NCBI GenBank assembly: GCA_029261215.1
Contig: JAJDBT010000081.1
Span: 1-64,000 of the forward strand
Source of the DNA: Nitrospirota bacterium
GTDB lineage: Bacteria > Nitrospirota > Nitrospiria > SBBL01 > JAADHI01
Reading direction: 5' to 3'
Length of the DNA stretch: 64,000 nucleotides
Shown here: positions 53,601 to 62,526 of the stretch, one piece after another
Layout: each line of letters begins with the position of its first letter
Position numbering within the stretch: the first letter of the stretch is position 1
The notes under the pieces: model-generated
What the model saw: the letters and a program-made list of their open reading frames with translations, nothing else
Databases searched by the model: none
What the model was told of the DNA's origin: nothing
Translations under genes and position numbers: made by a program

Positions 53601-54859
53601 AGGATTTCATTGTAGGCTGTGATGGCTTCATCCGTTTTTTCTGCTTGTGTCGCTTCTCTGGCCTGAACGGAATAGATTTTGATCAGGGCCTGGGTGATCC
53701 CTTTTGGCTTCCTGCCTGTTTCGAGTCTTTTTTTTAAAAAATGAAGTCCTTCATCGACATGATCGTATTGGACGAAGAGTGTGTGAAGGCGAGCTGCCCA
53801 GAGGTCTTCCTGATCTGTTTTTTCAAGAAGCGATGAAAGGAAAGCAAGAGCTTTGTCTGGATTGTTCTGTCGAAAGGCGAGTTCTCCCAGGCGGTAAAGG
53901 ATGATGCCTTGATCTTGTCCCTGCGCCCAGGCGCTTTGGTAATGATTCCGGGCCTTTTCATCGTTTCCCAGATCAAAATAGGCCTCGGCGAGATAGTGGT
54001 GAATGACTTCGGGATTGGCGGACAGGGGGAGCGCGATTTTCCAATGTTCGAGTGCGAGCCGGATTTCCCCTGCTTTGCGGAGAGCCCATCCCAGATTGAC
54101 ATGGTACTGCCCCTGCGTCGGGTGCCAGAAAATTGCATCAACATAGAAGGCCTGGGCGGCTGGATAGTCTTCTCTTTTGTAGGCCTGGTCGCCTTGCTGC
54201 GCGAATAACCTTGCGATCTGGGGACGCAGAACGGGTGCTGTTTTTTTTGAAACAGAGATTCTTTTTTTTAGGAAGGCGATGGCTTTCTCTGTTTGATTTT
54301 GTTTTTCGTAATGCGTCATCAGGCGAAGTGTCGCTTGAGTCTCATCCGGCGTATCTCTGAAGACCACGTCGTAGAGCAATGCCGCATCCTTCCATTGCCC
54401 CAATGCTTCATAGGCCGCAGCCAGCGGGAAGGAGATATCGGGTTGTTTTGGATTTATGCGAAGACTTTTTTTAAATTGTTGTACCGCTTTTTCCCAGGAT
54501 TTCGAGTCAAGATGAATCATGCCAATCTGATTGAAGAGGGCAGGTTGTTTGGGGTCTATTTTTAAAAGGGTCTCCCAAATCGCAATCGCTTCTTGGTTTT
54601 GCCCCAATTTGTAATGTGCCCATCCCAGGTTTTCCCAGGCTTTGAGAAGGGCAGGGTCGGCTTGCGTGGCCTTTTTAAATGCCTCCAAAGCTTGTGTGTA
54701 GTTTTCCCGTTTGTAGAGGCTTGCGCCTAGGTCCAGTGCGTCTTGTCCCGGTGATTTTGCCCATGTAAAAGTGGAGGGAAGGAGGACTAAGAGCAGGATA
54801 AGGATCAGCCAGCAAACCAGGAAACTTCTTTTTTTATCTAAATATGAGAGTGCTGTCAT
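50681..54859 (-). CDS. TPR-deacetylase-beta-barrel fusion exporter (PgaA/PgaB-like)
   Basis: The protein has 1392 residues. A signal anchor (about 12-34) is followed by a long TPR superhelix (about 36-760). Residues 769-1010 are a NodB-type polysaccharide deacetylase with both metal motifs intact: TFDD (829-832) and SHGHLAH (His888, His893). A short TPR-like stretch (1035-1095) then leads into an outer-membrane barrel (about 1115-1392) with amphipathic strands and terminal Phe. PgaA of E. coli is TPR plus a 16-strand barrel; PgaB is a separate deacetylase. Here the two functions are in one chain. It overlaps the upstream gene by four bases. It should deacetylate and export the polymer made by the GT2 protein. 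Confidence 0.85.
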   Translation of the reverse strand: MTALSYLDKKRSFLVCWLILILLLVLLPSTFTWAKSPGQDALDLGASLYKRENYTQALEAFKKATQADPALLKAWENLGWAHYKLGQNQEAIAIWETLLKIDPKQPALFNQIGMIHLDSKSWEKAVQQFKKSLRINPKQPDISFPLAAAYEALGQWKDAALLYDVVFRDTPDETQATLRLMTHYEKQNQTEKAIAFLKKRISVSKKTAPVLRPQIARLFAQQGDQAYKREDYPAAQAFYVDAIFWHPTQGQYHVNLGWALRKAGEIRLALEHWKIALPLSANPEVIHHYLAEAYFDLGNDEKARNHYQSAWAQGQDQGIILYRLGELAFRQNNPDKALAFLSSLLEKTDQEDLWAARLHTLFVQYDHVDEGLHFLKKRLETGRKPKGITQALIKIYSVQAREATQAEKTDEAITAYNEILLLEPENELALRDLGWIYWRKAAWNQTEQLWLAYRNFHPEHPAPYQLLTRLYLKTKHYSKAIQTSEEGLRLSPEQPDLQLTLAKARFWDQQYLKSKQEAKHLAQTYPDHLPIQSFWGEILIQYGDFKQAKIQWKKVLALGSNVPRARYYYVRALHETGEHTHSLLEAKRMLSLHGPQKDLILFLAQDATIQEDHKEALRWYRVLIQYFPEEPSYWLEVSKIYRKTEDFSQNITLMTEAQKHHPNNQDILLNLANAYRFDRHYEKAHPIYQGLLKTYPHHKDAFIGLYETLVSEKIFPEAIHLLEKRGSDFFNDYEMRLQRGQIQATMGQLQASQTDIKEIAFPKEESIYLPILLYHGLSENPRSTLLSVTRFDEQLTALKNQGYQSITVNELADMIDNKKPFPKKPILITFDDARLDAMKLGDPVLKNHQMKATMFVPTFKMVKNGPFFSDWPTIRFYEKTGRWEMQSHGHLAHDPIQIDADGQQGTFLTNKKWLAEKNRLETDEEYRIRLEQDYLQSRSILGKEGLNHKIIGYAFPFSDAGQGSLGNMPEAIRLNDVLLKRYYRFGFIQDQSGFNILKTGLNAPLTLRRNSVASDWSGEQLVQRLVRQHPQNLSRIRLGQSYFWSGEYAAAGEVFSELGRQAPLLEEDTQYYLAAIAYHQFQYPEARKHLQFVLNNETIPDKKTKQLMEKMAWKTQPQLQARAGFSPESGERLRHWQAMRFLYPLENNIHLWGEAGHTHFRERGFENLGVQELSVGAQWFAQKGLVLDSQFRQRQRERGSGSQNIWLGARYGTGLHTLRLNWSYEDIETLQAHEADLQAHHFRSSASFQLPPQWNGQLSFAYLDYDDHNTRTDFGLRIKHRLSRWPNWQMGARLAFRDTQFQSNRYYTPEGLYETEGTLHYRHSWNPRWEMEAESGLGWASDRIHGSRWISQGRILLKKTWADHFNTHLQASFSRSPGYSREMLEALLQYRF

Positions 54860-56736
54860 TGATGTGTCAAAGTCAGGATAACTGACGTGCTTGAAGGAGT
54901 AATCTGAAATTGTGGACTGATGTCTTTCCGGTGCGCTTGCAGTGTTTCCAGGGCTTCAACCCATTGTCTTTGTTGCAGCGTATCGAGAAGGCTGAAATCA
55001 AAATAAAGTCCTTTCCAGGGCGTTTTTTCGAAGGCGTTTAAAATATCGTTCAGAAGGGAGGGCATGGAGCTTATCTGACTGTGAGGGGCAGGTGCGTTTA
55101 CTTGACGGATATCGGGTGTCGACTTAATGCGGACAAGGGGCAGGATTTCCCATGCCTGTCGCCGGGAAAGAATCAAAAACAGGTCGTGATCCATCGGGAG
55201 CGTATTGAGTGTGTCCCCATTAATCTCAATCCAAAAAGGAAGTACAGTCCCGATATCTCTGGAATCTTTGACCAGGCTTTGCACGGTTTCAGGGCTCGGA
55301 TAAGCTTGGACCACTTGCGTATTGGCCCGGAAAGCGGCAAAGGTTTGATTGGCGAGATGCAGGCGAGCGGGTTGTTCTGTATTCCAGGCCACCCACTGGA
55401 GTGCGCCACGCCACGGAATGGCGAGATAGTAGGGGTGCTCTCCGAGGGGCTTATGATCCCATTCGACCGAAAGGCCCTGTCCACGTTTTATAATCCGAAG
55501 GTGGTGCCAGGCTTCGTGATCCATTTTCTCTGGAAAAGGGATGCGGGCCAGCGTTTCCATGAGTCCCTCTTCCGAAAAATGCTGAAGGTAGAGGGCGCTT
55601 AGATCACCCCCTATGCGCCATTTTTTAAGCGTGTCCGGAGCGGTTTGCATGAGCCAGAATTGCCCACTGTGCATTTTTAAGTCGGTTTCCAAGACCCAAT
55701 CCTGTGTCCAATGACTTTGAGTTAATATGATCTGGGCACTGGGTGACCCTTCAAGAATGGTTGTATTTGCTTCAGTGCGAACTGCGCCTCCAAGCGGAAG
55801 CCATTGTGCCGCTTCGGCTTTTTCGATGTTTCCCGCATGTACTTCGGAAGGAGGATTCATCGCGGCATGCAGGTGTTGAATCAGTTGTTCTCCTGTAATA
55901 GAAGGGGATACGCGCAAACGCCGGAGATGGTAAGGGTCTGAAGAAGATGGATTGCTCCCAATCGGATCATCAACAAAACCGAGAAGATACGAGGATTTTA
56001 ATGTTTTTCTCGTGAGACGACTCTCTTCTGTGGCTTCTTCTATTTTTGAGTGGATGGGGGTGGAAAGCGCGTAGGCAGTGACACGATGGTTTTTTAGGTG
56101 CTGGTCAATCAATAATCTGCTTTTTTCATAGTCACTGCCAATGCTAAATAAGAGAGAATCTTTTTGGTCTGTTTCGAGAGAGAGCAGGTCAGTCCCTTGG
56201 TGGCCGTATGAAGCGATTTCCCAGATCCCGCTGTTGACCATGCGTTGTAAGCGATCCCAATAGAGAAAGTGTGTGTCGCGGTTTTCCTGACGGATGGTTT
56301 TGAGAAACAATGCGGCCCGCCATTTTTCTTGCCGCAATACTGGATCTACCACTGAAAAGGTGTCCAGATAACCGGTATCGAAGGTAATCAGAACCGGTTT
56401 GGAGGGCAGGGCTTTGCCATTGTATAAAAAATCGGAAAGAGCGCTGAGGTTGATTGAATGAAAACCATCGTTACGCAAGGCTTGCAGATGTTCCCGAAAT
56501 CGGGCCCGATCCACGTGTGTGCCATCGGGACTTTTTTCAACGACATGTTCATAGCTCAGCACTGCGATTGCTGTGGTTTGGGTTTCTGTGTTTGCCGCAT
56601 AGAGGCCTTCCGGGATGATTGTCCTGTTCATCCAAAGCGACCCGCCCGATATTGAAACAAGAAGGAAGAGCACAAAGAAAAGCCATGCCAGTCGATCCCT
56701 TCGAAAAGACCGAACCACTGTAGAGGGTTGTTCCAT
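54856..56736 (-). CDS. Deacetylase-like protein with lost active site (PgaB position)
   Basis: The protein has 626 residues. One membrane anchor (about 16-36) is followed by a NodB-like domain (about 55-290) whose motifs are degenerate. TFDDA/G is TFDTG (118-122, the second Asp is Thr121), and SHxHxxH is SYGHQGT (Tyr177, Thr182), so the metal ligands are gone. A LamG/concanavalin-like beta-sandwich follows (about 325-470; WVLETDLKMHSGQFWLM). A TIM-barrel-like C-terminal part ends the protein (FWIEINGD, KGLYFDFSLLDTL), resembling the hydrolase-like domain of PgaB. It probably binds polymer rather than cleaving it. The start abuts the GT2 stop. Confidence 0.8.
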   Translation of the reverse strand: MEQPSTVVRSFRRDRLAWLFFVLFLLVSISGGSLWMNRTIIPEGLYAANTETQTTAIAVLSYEHVVEKSPDGTHVDRARFREHLQALRNDGFHSINLSALSDFLYNGKALPSKPVLITFDTGYLDTFSVVDPVLRQEKWRAALFLKTIRQENRDTHFLYWDRLQRMVNSGIWEIASYGHQGTDLLSLETDQKDSLLFSIGSDYEKSRLLIDQHLKNHRVTAYALSTPIHSKIEEATEESRLTRKTLKSSYLLGFVDDPIGSNPSSSDPYHLRRLRVSPSITGEQLIQHLHAAMNPPSEVHAGNIEKAEAAQWLPLGGAVRTEANTTILEGSPSAQIILTQSHWTQDWVLETDLKMHSGQFWLMQTAPDTLKKWRIGGDLSALYLQHFSEEGLMETLARIPFPEKMDHEAWHHLRIIKRGQGLSVEWDHKPLGEHPYYLAIPWRGALQWVAWNTEQPARLHLANQTFAAFRANTQVVQAYPSPETVQSLVKDSRDIGTVLPFWIEINGDTLNTLPMDHDLFLILSRRQAWEILPLVRIKSTPDIRQVNAPAPHSQISSMPSLLNDILNAFEKTPWKGLYFDFSLLDTLQQRQWVEALETLQAHRKDISPQFQITPSSTSVILTLTHQ

Positions 56737-58419
56737 TTATCGTGTTCCCCAATGGTTTTTATTGACTGTTAGAAGGGCGTAGTATGTTTGCCAAACAAGG
56801 ATAAACATATAGAAAAAAGCGAAGAGGACGCCGTAGATCCAGAATCGATTGGCATACTGGATGAGATAGAACAAGCCGTACAGCAAGGCCATGAGAAATA
56901 CGCCATAAACATAAAGAAAGGAGAGATCCCCATAGCCAAATACGGGAAAGATCAGTGCGTTCAGAAGAATGATCGGGGAAAAAATGGGGAAAACAACCCC
57001 AAGGTAAAAGAAAATCGCCGCAATCGGGTTTCGCATCCACATAAATTTACTTGCAATATAACTTTCCCGAATCCAGGACTTTTTCCATCGGACCTGTTGT
57101 TTGAAAAATTGCCGGAATTTTTCAGGAACCACCGTGGCACAGACTGCCTCGGTGTCATAAATTACCCGAAAGCGTTTGAGCATGTAATTTGTCAGGCTTC
57201 GGTCATCTCCAAAGGTCGCATCGCTTCCAAGAAAACGCTGGCCCAGCCAGGTATCGAGCACTTCCATGACATAGCTTCTTCGGTAGGCTGCAAGGCACCC
57301 CGAGCAGCAGGAAACCACAGAAAAGACTGATTCTGCTGCCTTCACAATACGAAAGGCAATAAAATATCGAACCTCCTGCATTTTTGTGAGCAGGTTTTTG
57401 TGTGCATTTTCAACAACAGCATGACCACAAACGGCTCCGACGGAAGGATCAGAAAACCCTCGAACCAATTTACGAACGGCATCCTTGCGGAGAAAACTGT
57501 CAGAATCAACGTAGATGAGAATCTCTCCACTGGCCTGTCGTGCACCTGCGGCCATCCCATGACGTTTTCCCAGGTTTTTCTCAAAGCGAATCAATTTCAG
57601 TGTGGGGTAGCGTTTCTGGGCGCGTTCCATTTCCTGATAGGTTCTGTCTGTGGAGCCATCGTCTACTGAAATGACTTCCATGAGATCGCTGGGGTAATCG
57701 GACTTGTAGATACAGTCAAGGGTTTGCCGGATAGAGGCTTCTTCATTTTTACAAGCGATTACAATGGTGACGAGAGGGCGATATCCCTTCTCTTTAGGGG
57801 GTTTATAAAAGTAAGCAAGAATAAACCGTGAGAGGATGTAGGCCGAAATCGTGAAGCTGTAGATATTGATCAGAGGTTGGTACCAAAAGTAGTAGATATT
57901 ATTACTTTTAAGATAGAGCACATTGATTATGACCAAGATAAAAGAGAGCAAGGCCACCCATGAGATCGATTTATTCACAAGGTGGCGGTAGGTTTGTTCT
58001 CTGTCATCTGAAAAAGAAAATGCATAATCATAAGAGGTGTTTGCTTGTCTTTCCGAACTGGCAAGTTTCCTGAGCACGCTTCCCCACACCCATTGCCCGA
58101 ATCGCATTTTTTTGGGAAGAGACTTGTCGTCCTGCGAAGAAGGGGTCAGTTTGATTCTAATTTTCATGCCAATTTTTAAAGGTTCTTGTACCTGAAGAAT
58201 CCCTCCACCCAGGCTCAAGTCGGTTAATGTGCCTTCCAGCGGATCTGCGTTTGGGTCGGTCTTTTCTGGGCGATACAGGCAGGATAATGTCTTTGAAGAA
58301 CGTGCATGGATTCTTTGTGTCCGTAAGGTCCCTTGTGTCGCTACTTTATGGTTTTGTCCTAAACCCTGGGTTTTTATTGATCCCAGGTTTTTTTTTCGTA
58401 ATGATTGAGCATTGATCAT
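56737..58419 (-). CDS. PilZ-GT2 processive exopolysaccharide synthase
   Basis: The protein has 560 residues. An N-terminal PilZ domain (about 30-145) has the c-di-GMP motifs RxxxR (Arg36-Arg40) and DxSxxG (Asp67-Gly72). Two membrane helices (151-170, 183-203) precede a GT2 domain with DDGS (253-256), DSD (305-307), GDDR (404-407) and QQVRW (441-445), the pattern of NodC, PgaC and hyaluronan synthase. Four further helices follow. It should polymerise an N-acetylglucosamine-type or related polymer across the inner membrane, activated by c-di-GMP. The CCSGCLAAYRR block is nearer to chitin/hyaluronan synthases than to cellulose synthase. Confidence 0.92.
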   Translation of the reverse strand: MINAQSLRKKNLGSIKTQGLGQNHKVATQGTLRTQRIHARSSKTLSCLYRPEKTDPNADPLEGTLTDLSLGGGILQVQEPLKIGMKIRIKLTPSSQDDKSLPKKMRFGQWVWGSVLRKLASSERQANTSYDYAFSFSDDREQTYRHLVNKSISWVALLSFILVIINVLYLKSNNIYYFWYQPLINIYSFTISAYILSRFILAYFYKPPKEKGYRPLVTIVIACKNEEASIRQTLDCIYKSDYPSDLMEVISVDDGSTDRTYQEMERAQKRYPTLKLIRFEKNLGKRHGMAAGARQASGEILIYVDSDSFLRKDAVRKLVRGFSDPSVGAVCGHAVVENAHKNLLTKMQEVRYFIAFRIVKAAESVFSVVSCCSGCLAAYRRSYVMEVLDTWLGQRFLGSDATFGDDRSLTNYMLKRFRVIYDTEAVCATVVPEKFRQFFKQQVRWKKSWIRESYIASKFMWMRNPIAAIFFYLGVVFPIFSPIILLNALIFPVFGYGDLSFLYVYGVFLMALLYGLFYLIQYANRFWIYGVLFAFFYMFILVWQTYYALLTVNKNHWGTR

Positions 58420-58817
58420 GATTTTTTATAATCCGGTTTAATCCTGAATGATATTGTAAGACACCGATTTTTTTATGATGATTTGTATTGAAGGTCTGAA
58501 AAAAGTGCCGCTAAAAAATCGGGAATCTAATACTCCATTGGGCCTTCAAGGGGTCTTATGGAACTACAAGGATGCAGGTTTGATCTGTCTGCAGGTGCGG
58601 TTACAATATTTGTACACTGACCATTTTTACGCGATGACCTATTTCGAAGTCAAGAGTGATATTCTTTTTATGCATTTAATCTCGTAAGGCATTTCAGAGT
58701 GAATTGTATCGTATGAATGTCTTATTTTGAGATATATGACTTTAATTTTCACTTAATTTAAGGTCTATTCTGCAATAAGCGAAAACCAGAGAAGGTTTCT
58801 TCCTGTAGCGTGAGAGG
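58420..58817. other. 398-bp gap between cstA and the exopolysaccharide operon
   Basis: I see no gene, tRNA or strong terminator here. The promoter of the leftward exopolysaccharide operon must lie here; a TATAAA-like -10 is at 58434-58439 on the minus strand, but no matching -35 is convincing. A rightward frame at 58475-58687 has no family similarity and no ribosome-binding site. Confidence 0.5.
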
Positions 58818-60512
58818 CTAAGGGGTGATTGTGGCTGCCAGCCGCTCCTGCCTTAGTTTTTTTAGGATGAGGGCGGCTTCGATAATCATCCAGATTTCAA
58901 GGAGTAATATGGCTATCCCGATCAAAATAGTCATCCAGTTGGCTGAAGCCTCTGTCGTGCCAAGGGCGCTGATCCAGGTGATGATGCTGTAGATCATCGC
59001 CCCTGTGGTCATTGTAATGAGGAAAAGCATGGGAATGGCCACATGCAGAAGCGGTCTGCCATTTCGGTAAAGATAGACAAAGAGAATGAGCAGGGTCATC
59101 CCGCCAATAAGCTGATTGGTTGTCCCGAATAATAACCACAGCGGAAGCCAGACTTTTGGGCCTGCCATGACGAGGGGGATGGCGGGGCCTACCGCAATGA
59201 GTGTCGCGATATACCGGTTCCGGAGTGGTGCGATATTCAGTGCGATGCCGATTTCTGTCACGACGATCCTTTGTATCCGGGCCCCTGTATCCATCGATGT
59301 GGCGGCAAATGAGATCGCAAGGATGGCGACGACGGCCTGAGCCCATTCTGTCGGTAAAAGCAGCGCTTCTAAAAAATGCCCCGATCCCACGACAAAGTTT
59401 GAGATGGCATTGATGCCGGATTCATTCCATTCCGCATATTCTGTTCCCCAATTGGGAAGCCCTGCGGCGACGGCAAGCGTTGCAAGCATAGCGAGGACCC
59501 CTTCACCGAGCATCCCGCCATATCCGATAAATCGCGCATCGCCCATTTTATCCAATTGTTTTGATGTCGTACCGCTTGAAACGAGTCCATGAAATCCAGA
59601 AATCGCACCGCAGGCGATGGTGACAAAAATAATAGGGAACAGGGGTGGTGCTCCCTTGGGGTGAAGGTTGATGATGGGCGCATTCATTTCTGGATTAAGG
59701 ACGAGGAGTCCGATAAGCAAGGCAATCAGCCCAACGATCAGTTGATGGCTATTGATATAGTCTCGCGGCTGCAGTAGCAGCCAAACCGGCATGAGGCTGG
59801 CGATGGCCGAATAGACCAAGAGGAAGATCGCCCAAATAATGACGGGATTCCCATTTGGGCCAATCAGAGGTGTAAGTGAAATGGGAAAGAATACACCAAC
59901 GGCCACCATGGCATAAAGTGAGATCAGGGCGAGAATTGAAGGGATGAGTATGCCGCCCTTTTTTTTGCGAAAAGTGATGCCGATGAGAATGGCGACGATG
60001 ATTTCAAAATTGACCGGAATGACCGAGGCGGGATAGCGGTCAAACAAGATCCCGATTGCAAAGGCAAAAACCGCCAGGACGACCCAAACTAAAAAATAGA
60101 CGATGATTTGAAAAAGGATGTGAACCCGCTGGTTTACAACGGATGCCGCCAGTCCGCCCATGGTTTGTCCGTCTTTTCGAGCCGAAAGGACGAGTGCGCC
60201 AAAATCGTGTACGGCTCCGATAAAGATGGTTCCAAAAACAATCCAGAAGAGGGCCGGCCCCCAGCCCCAGATGACGGCTACGGTCGGCCCGATGATGGGG
60301 GCCGCCCCCGCGACAGAGGTGTAATGATGTCCCCAAAGAATGTGGCGCTCTGTCGGGATATAGTCGTAATCATCACGTAAGTTGGGGTTGTGTGCGGGTG
60401 TGACTTCTTCGTTAGAAAGTCCGAAAACTTTTTCGCTAATGACCCGGGAATATCTGCGGTATCCCAGAAAATAAAAAAGGGCCAGGACGGTAAATGCGAT
60501 AGTAACAGCCAT
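58818..60512 (-). CDS. cstA: Carbon starvation protein CstA-like transporter
   Basis: The protein has 564 residues with about 16 hydrophobic segments. The CstA signature NPNLRDDYDYIPTERHILWGHHYTSVAGAAPIIGPTVAVIWGWGP is near the N-terminus, with HDFGALVLSARKDGQT following. E. coli CstA is longer (701 residues) and its family carries peptides or pyruvate across the inner membrane. This shorter form is common outside enterics. It is divergent from the HEAT gene; a TTGACA lies upstream on its strand at 60588-60593. Confidence 0.92.
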   Translation of the reverse strand: MAVTIAFTVLALFYFLGYRRYSRVISEKVFGLSNEEVTPAHNPNLRDDYDYIPTERHILWGHHYTSVAGAAPIIGPTVAVIWGWGPALFWIVFGTIFIGAVHDFGALVLSARKDGQTMGGLAASVVNQRVHILFQIIVYFLVWVVLAVFAFAIGILFDRYPASVIPVNFEIIVAILIGITFRKKKGGILIPSILALISLYAMVAVGVFFPISLTPLIGPNGNPVIIWAIFLLVYSAIASLMPVWLLLQPRDYINSHQLIVGLIALLIGLLVLNPEMNAPIINLHPKGAPPLFPIIFVTIACGAISGFHGLVSSGTTSKQLDKMGDARFIGYGGMLGEGVLAMLATLAVAAGLPNWGTEYAEWNESGINAISNFVVGSGHFLEALLLPTEWAQAVVAILAISFAATSMDTGARIQRIVVTEIGIALNIAPLRNRYIATLIAVGPAIPLVMAGPKVWLPLWLLFGTTNQLIGGMTLLILFVYLYRNGRPLLHVAIPMLFLITMTTGAMIYSIITWISALGTTEASANWMTILIGIAILLLEIWMIIEAALILKKLRQERLAATITP

Positions 60513-60761
60513 TGTAGATTGATTAACAAGCGATCATGAAGACATGTCTCATTTCAGAAAAAGCATCTTTCCATAGAACGATCACTGTGTCAACTCAGAA
60601 AAGGCGGTATAGTAGATGAAGCAGGGGCGTTATTTCCCTTTTTCAGAAGCTCTGATAAACTAAATTTGTCATCTTTTTTGGGTTCATCTTAAAGGGACGA
60701 ATGTGCTTGTCACATAACAAGGGTTTCCCTAACTTCTAACGAGCTTTAAGGGTAAGTATCA

Positions 60762-62501
60762 ATGCTTGACTCAGGTCGTGATGCAATTGAGAAAGAGGCT
60801 GACTATGATAAGGCCGAGGTCCTCTCGGCAAAAGAGGTTGTTCAGCTTCTGACCAAGACGGCAAAAACCCTTAAAATTTACCTCCCCAATAATCCCATTC
60901 ACCAAAAATTCATTAACAATCTCTTTGAAAAACTTGAGACCCACCTTCAAGACTTTGGTCCCCTTCGGTTTCGAGTGAGGCAGTTCGAGTTGCATTGTTC
61001 CGGCCAGCCTGTATATGAAAATATGAACCGTCTTGAAAGTATTGCTTTCAGGCTTTTTGTGGATGGTTTGCGTGAGCTTTCATTTCACCCGGGCCTTGAG
61101 AAGGATGAACTCATCACTTTTTTGAAAATTTTAGGACGTGAAAGCAGTGAAGAAGAGGGGGAGGAGGTCTCGGAATCCGCTGCCGTTGATGACGATATAG
61201 TGACATTGCTTTGGGAAAAGCATTTAACTCATATTGAATATATCGTTCTGGATGATTTAAGAGGAGACCAGGATGCGATTGATCAAAGTAAGGAGATGAA
61301 TCCGCCGCCACCTAAACCGCAGCAACTGAACGCTGTGTACCAGCAAGAGGCAATGTCTGACCCCGCAAAACTATTAAAAAAAGGGGTTGAAATGCCGTCC
61401 CTGCATACCTTCAAGTTGACTGAAGAAGAGGTCAGCTCCATCAAGCGTGAACTGAGATGGGAAGAGGAAATTGACATTGTTACCGAATTGGAAGGCATGC
61501 TTTTCGATATCCTCCGCATTGAAACCGAGCCGGGCCGCTTTGTCGAGGTCCTGGAAATTATTGATCATATTTTTGAAGAACTAATCTTCAAAGGGGATTT
61601 TGTTCATGCCCGAAAAGTCCTTGAATTTTATTGGGAAATGCTTAACCCCGAAAAAGGACATGCTGAGGATTTAATATCCCTGGTTAAAGAGGAATTAAGG
61701 CAAGCGGGAAACCCAAAACGCATTCTTGCGCTTCACGAGGTGCTCAATCGACTTTCGTCAGAGCAGCTGGACGAATTTTTGCCTTTTATGGTGCTTTTTC
61801 AAAAAGAGGTGATTCCTTCAGTGATCGAATTACTAACCGTTGTTGAAGGGATGAAAACCCGAAGAGTGCTCTGTGAGATTCTTGTGGAGCTGGGGCAGAT
61901 GGATATTGAGCCCATTATGAGTCGCTTGAATGATAAACGCTGGTTTGTTCTGAGAAATTTGATTTATGTGCTCGGAAAGATTGGCGATGTACGAGTGATC
62001 GCCTCGTTATCGAAATTTGTTCATCATGAAGAAATCAAGGTTCGAAAAGAGGTTCTCCATGTTTTGGACACGATGATGGAAGATGATGCGACGGAAATGC
62101 TGATGGAATTTATTTCAGATCCTGATCTTTCAAATCGTGTTTATGCCATTAAGAGTCTGGTGAAAAAGAAGGCTGTTAATGGATTACCGTTTCTCTTTAA
62201 TCTGATTGCCACCAATGCGTTTGAAGAAAAAGCGCTTTATGAAAAAAAAGAAATTTTCAGTGCGATTGCGAAGCTGGGTGGGGACGATGCCATCCCGGAA
62301 ATCAGTAAACACCTTGAAGTGCAATGGAGTCTTTTTAAAAATATTCAGGCTGATGAACGCGCCATCTGCGCGGTGATGGCCTTGCAGCGGATTGGATCGC
62401 CTTCTGCTGTTGATGCCTTGCGCAAAGGAAATCAATCCCGCAGTAAAACGGTGCGTGAAGCTTGCCGGAAATCCCTCGAATTACTCGGCCTTGATGTTTG
62501 A
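60762..62501 (+). CDS. HEAT-repeat protein preceding an HD-GYP gene
   Basis: The protein has 579 residues and no signal peptide or membrane helix. The N-terminal part (about 20-135) is helical, with LRFRVRQFELHCSGQPVYEN, a block also echoed in the N-terminus of the following protein (VTLSLEGDSLFLGETKLKI). The C-terminal part (about 380-579) has HEAT-like repeats (RWFVLRNLIYVLGKIGDVRVIASLSKFVHHEEIKVRKEVLHVLDTM). The gene pairs with the HD-GYP gene 25 bp downstream. A shared operon and similar N-termini suggest that they form a sensing unit, which is inference. Confidence 0.8.
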   Translation: MLDSGRDAIEKEADYDKAEVLSAKEVVQLLTKTAKTLKIYLPNNPIHQKFINNLFEKLETHLQDFGPLRFRVRQFELHCSGQPVYENMNRLESIAFRLFVDGLRELSFHPGLEKDELITFLKILGRESSEEEGEEVSESAAVDDDIVTLLWEKHLTHIEYIVLDDLRGDQDAIDQSKEMNPPPPKPQQLNAVYQQEAMSDPAKLLKKGVEMPSLHTFKLTEEEVSSIKRELRWEEEIDIVTELEGMLFDILRIETEPGRFVEVLEIIDHIFEELIFKGDFVHARKVLEFYWEMLNPEKGHAEDLISLVKEELRQAGNPKRILALHEVLNRLSSEQLDEFLPFMVLFQKEVIPSVIELLTVVEGMKTRRVLCEILVELGQMDIEPIMSRLNDKRWFVLRNLIYVLGKIGDVRVIASLSKFVHHEEIKVRKEVLHVLDTMMEDDATEMLMEFISDPDLSNRVYAIKSLVKKKAVNGLPFLFNLIATNAFEEKALYEKKEIFSAIAKLGGDDAIPEISKHLEVQWSLFKNIQADERAICAVMALQRIGSPSAVDALRKGNQSRSKTVREACRKSLELLGLDV

Positions 62502-62526
62502 TGAATGTAGCGTAGGAGTCTTTTAG

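Noticed and set aside
58475-58687. Rightward 70-codon frame in the gap before cstA
   Set aside because: No ribosome-binding site, no family pattern, and it lies where the exopolysaccharide promoter is expected.
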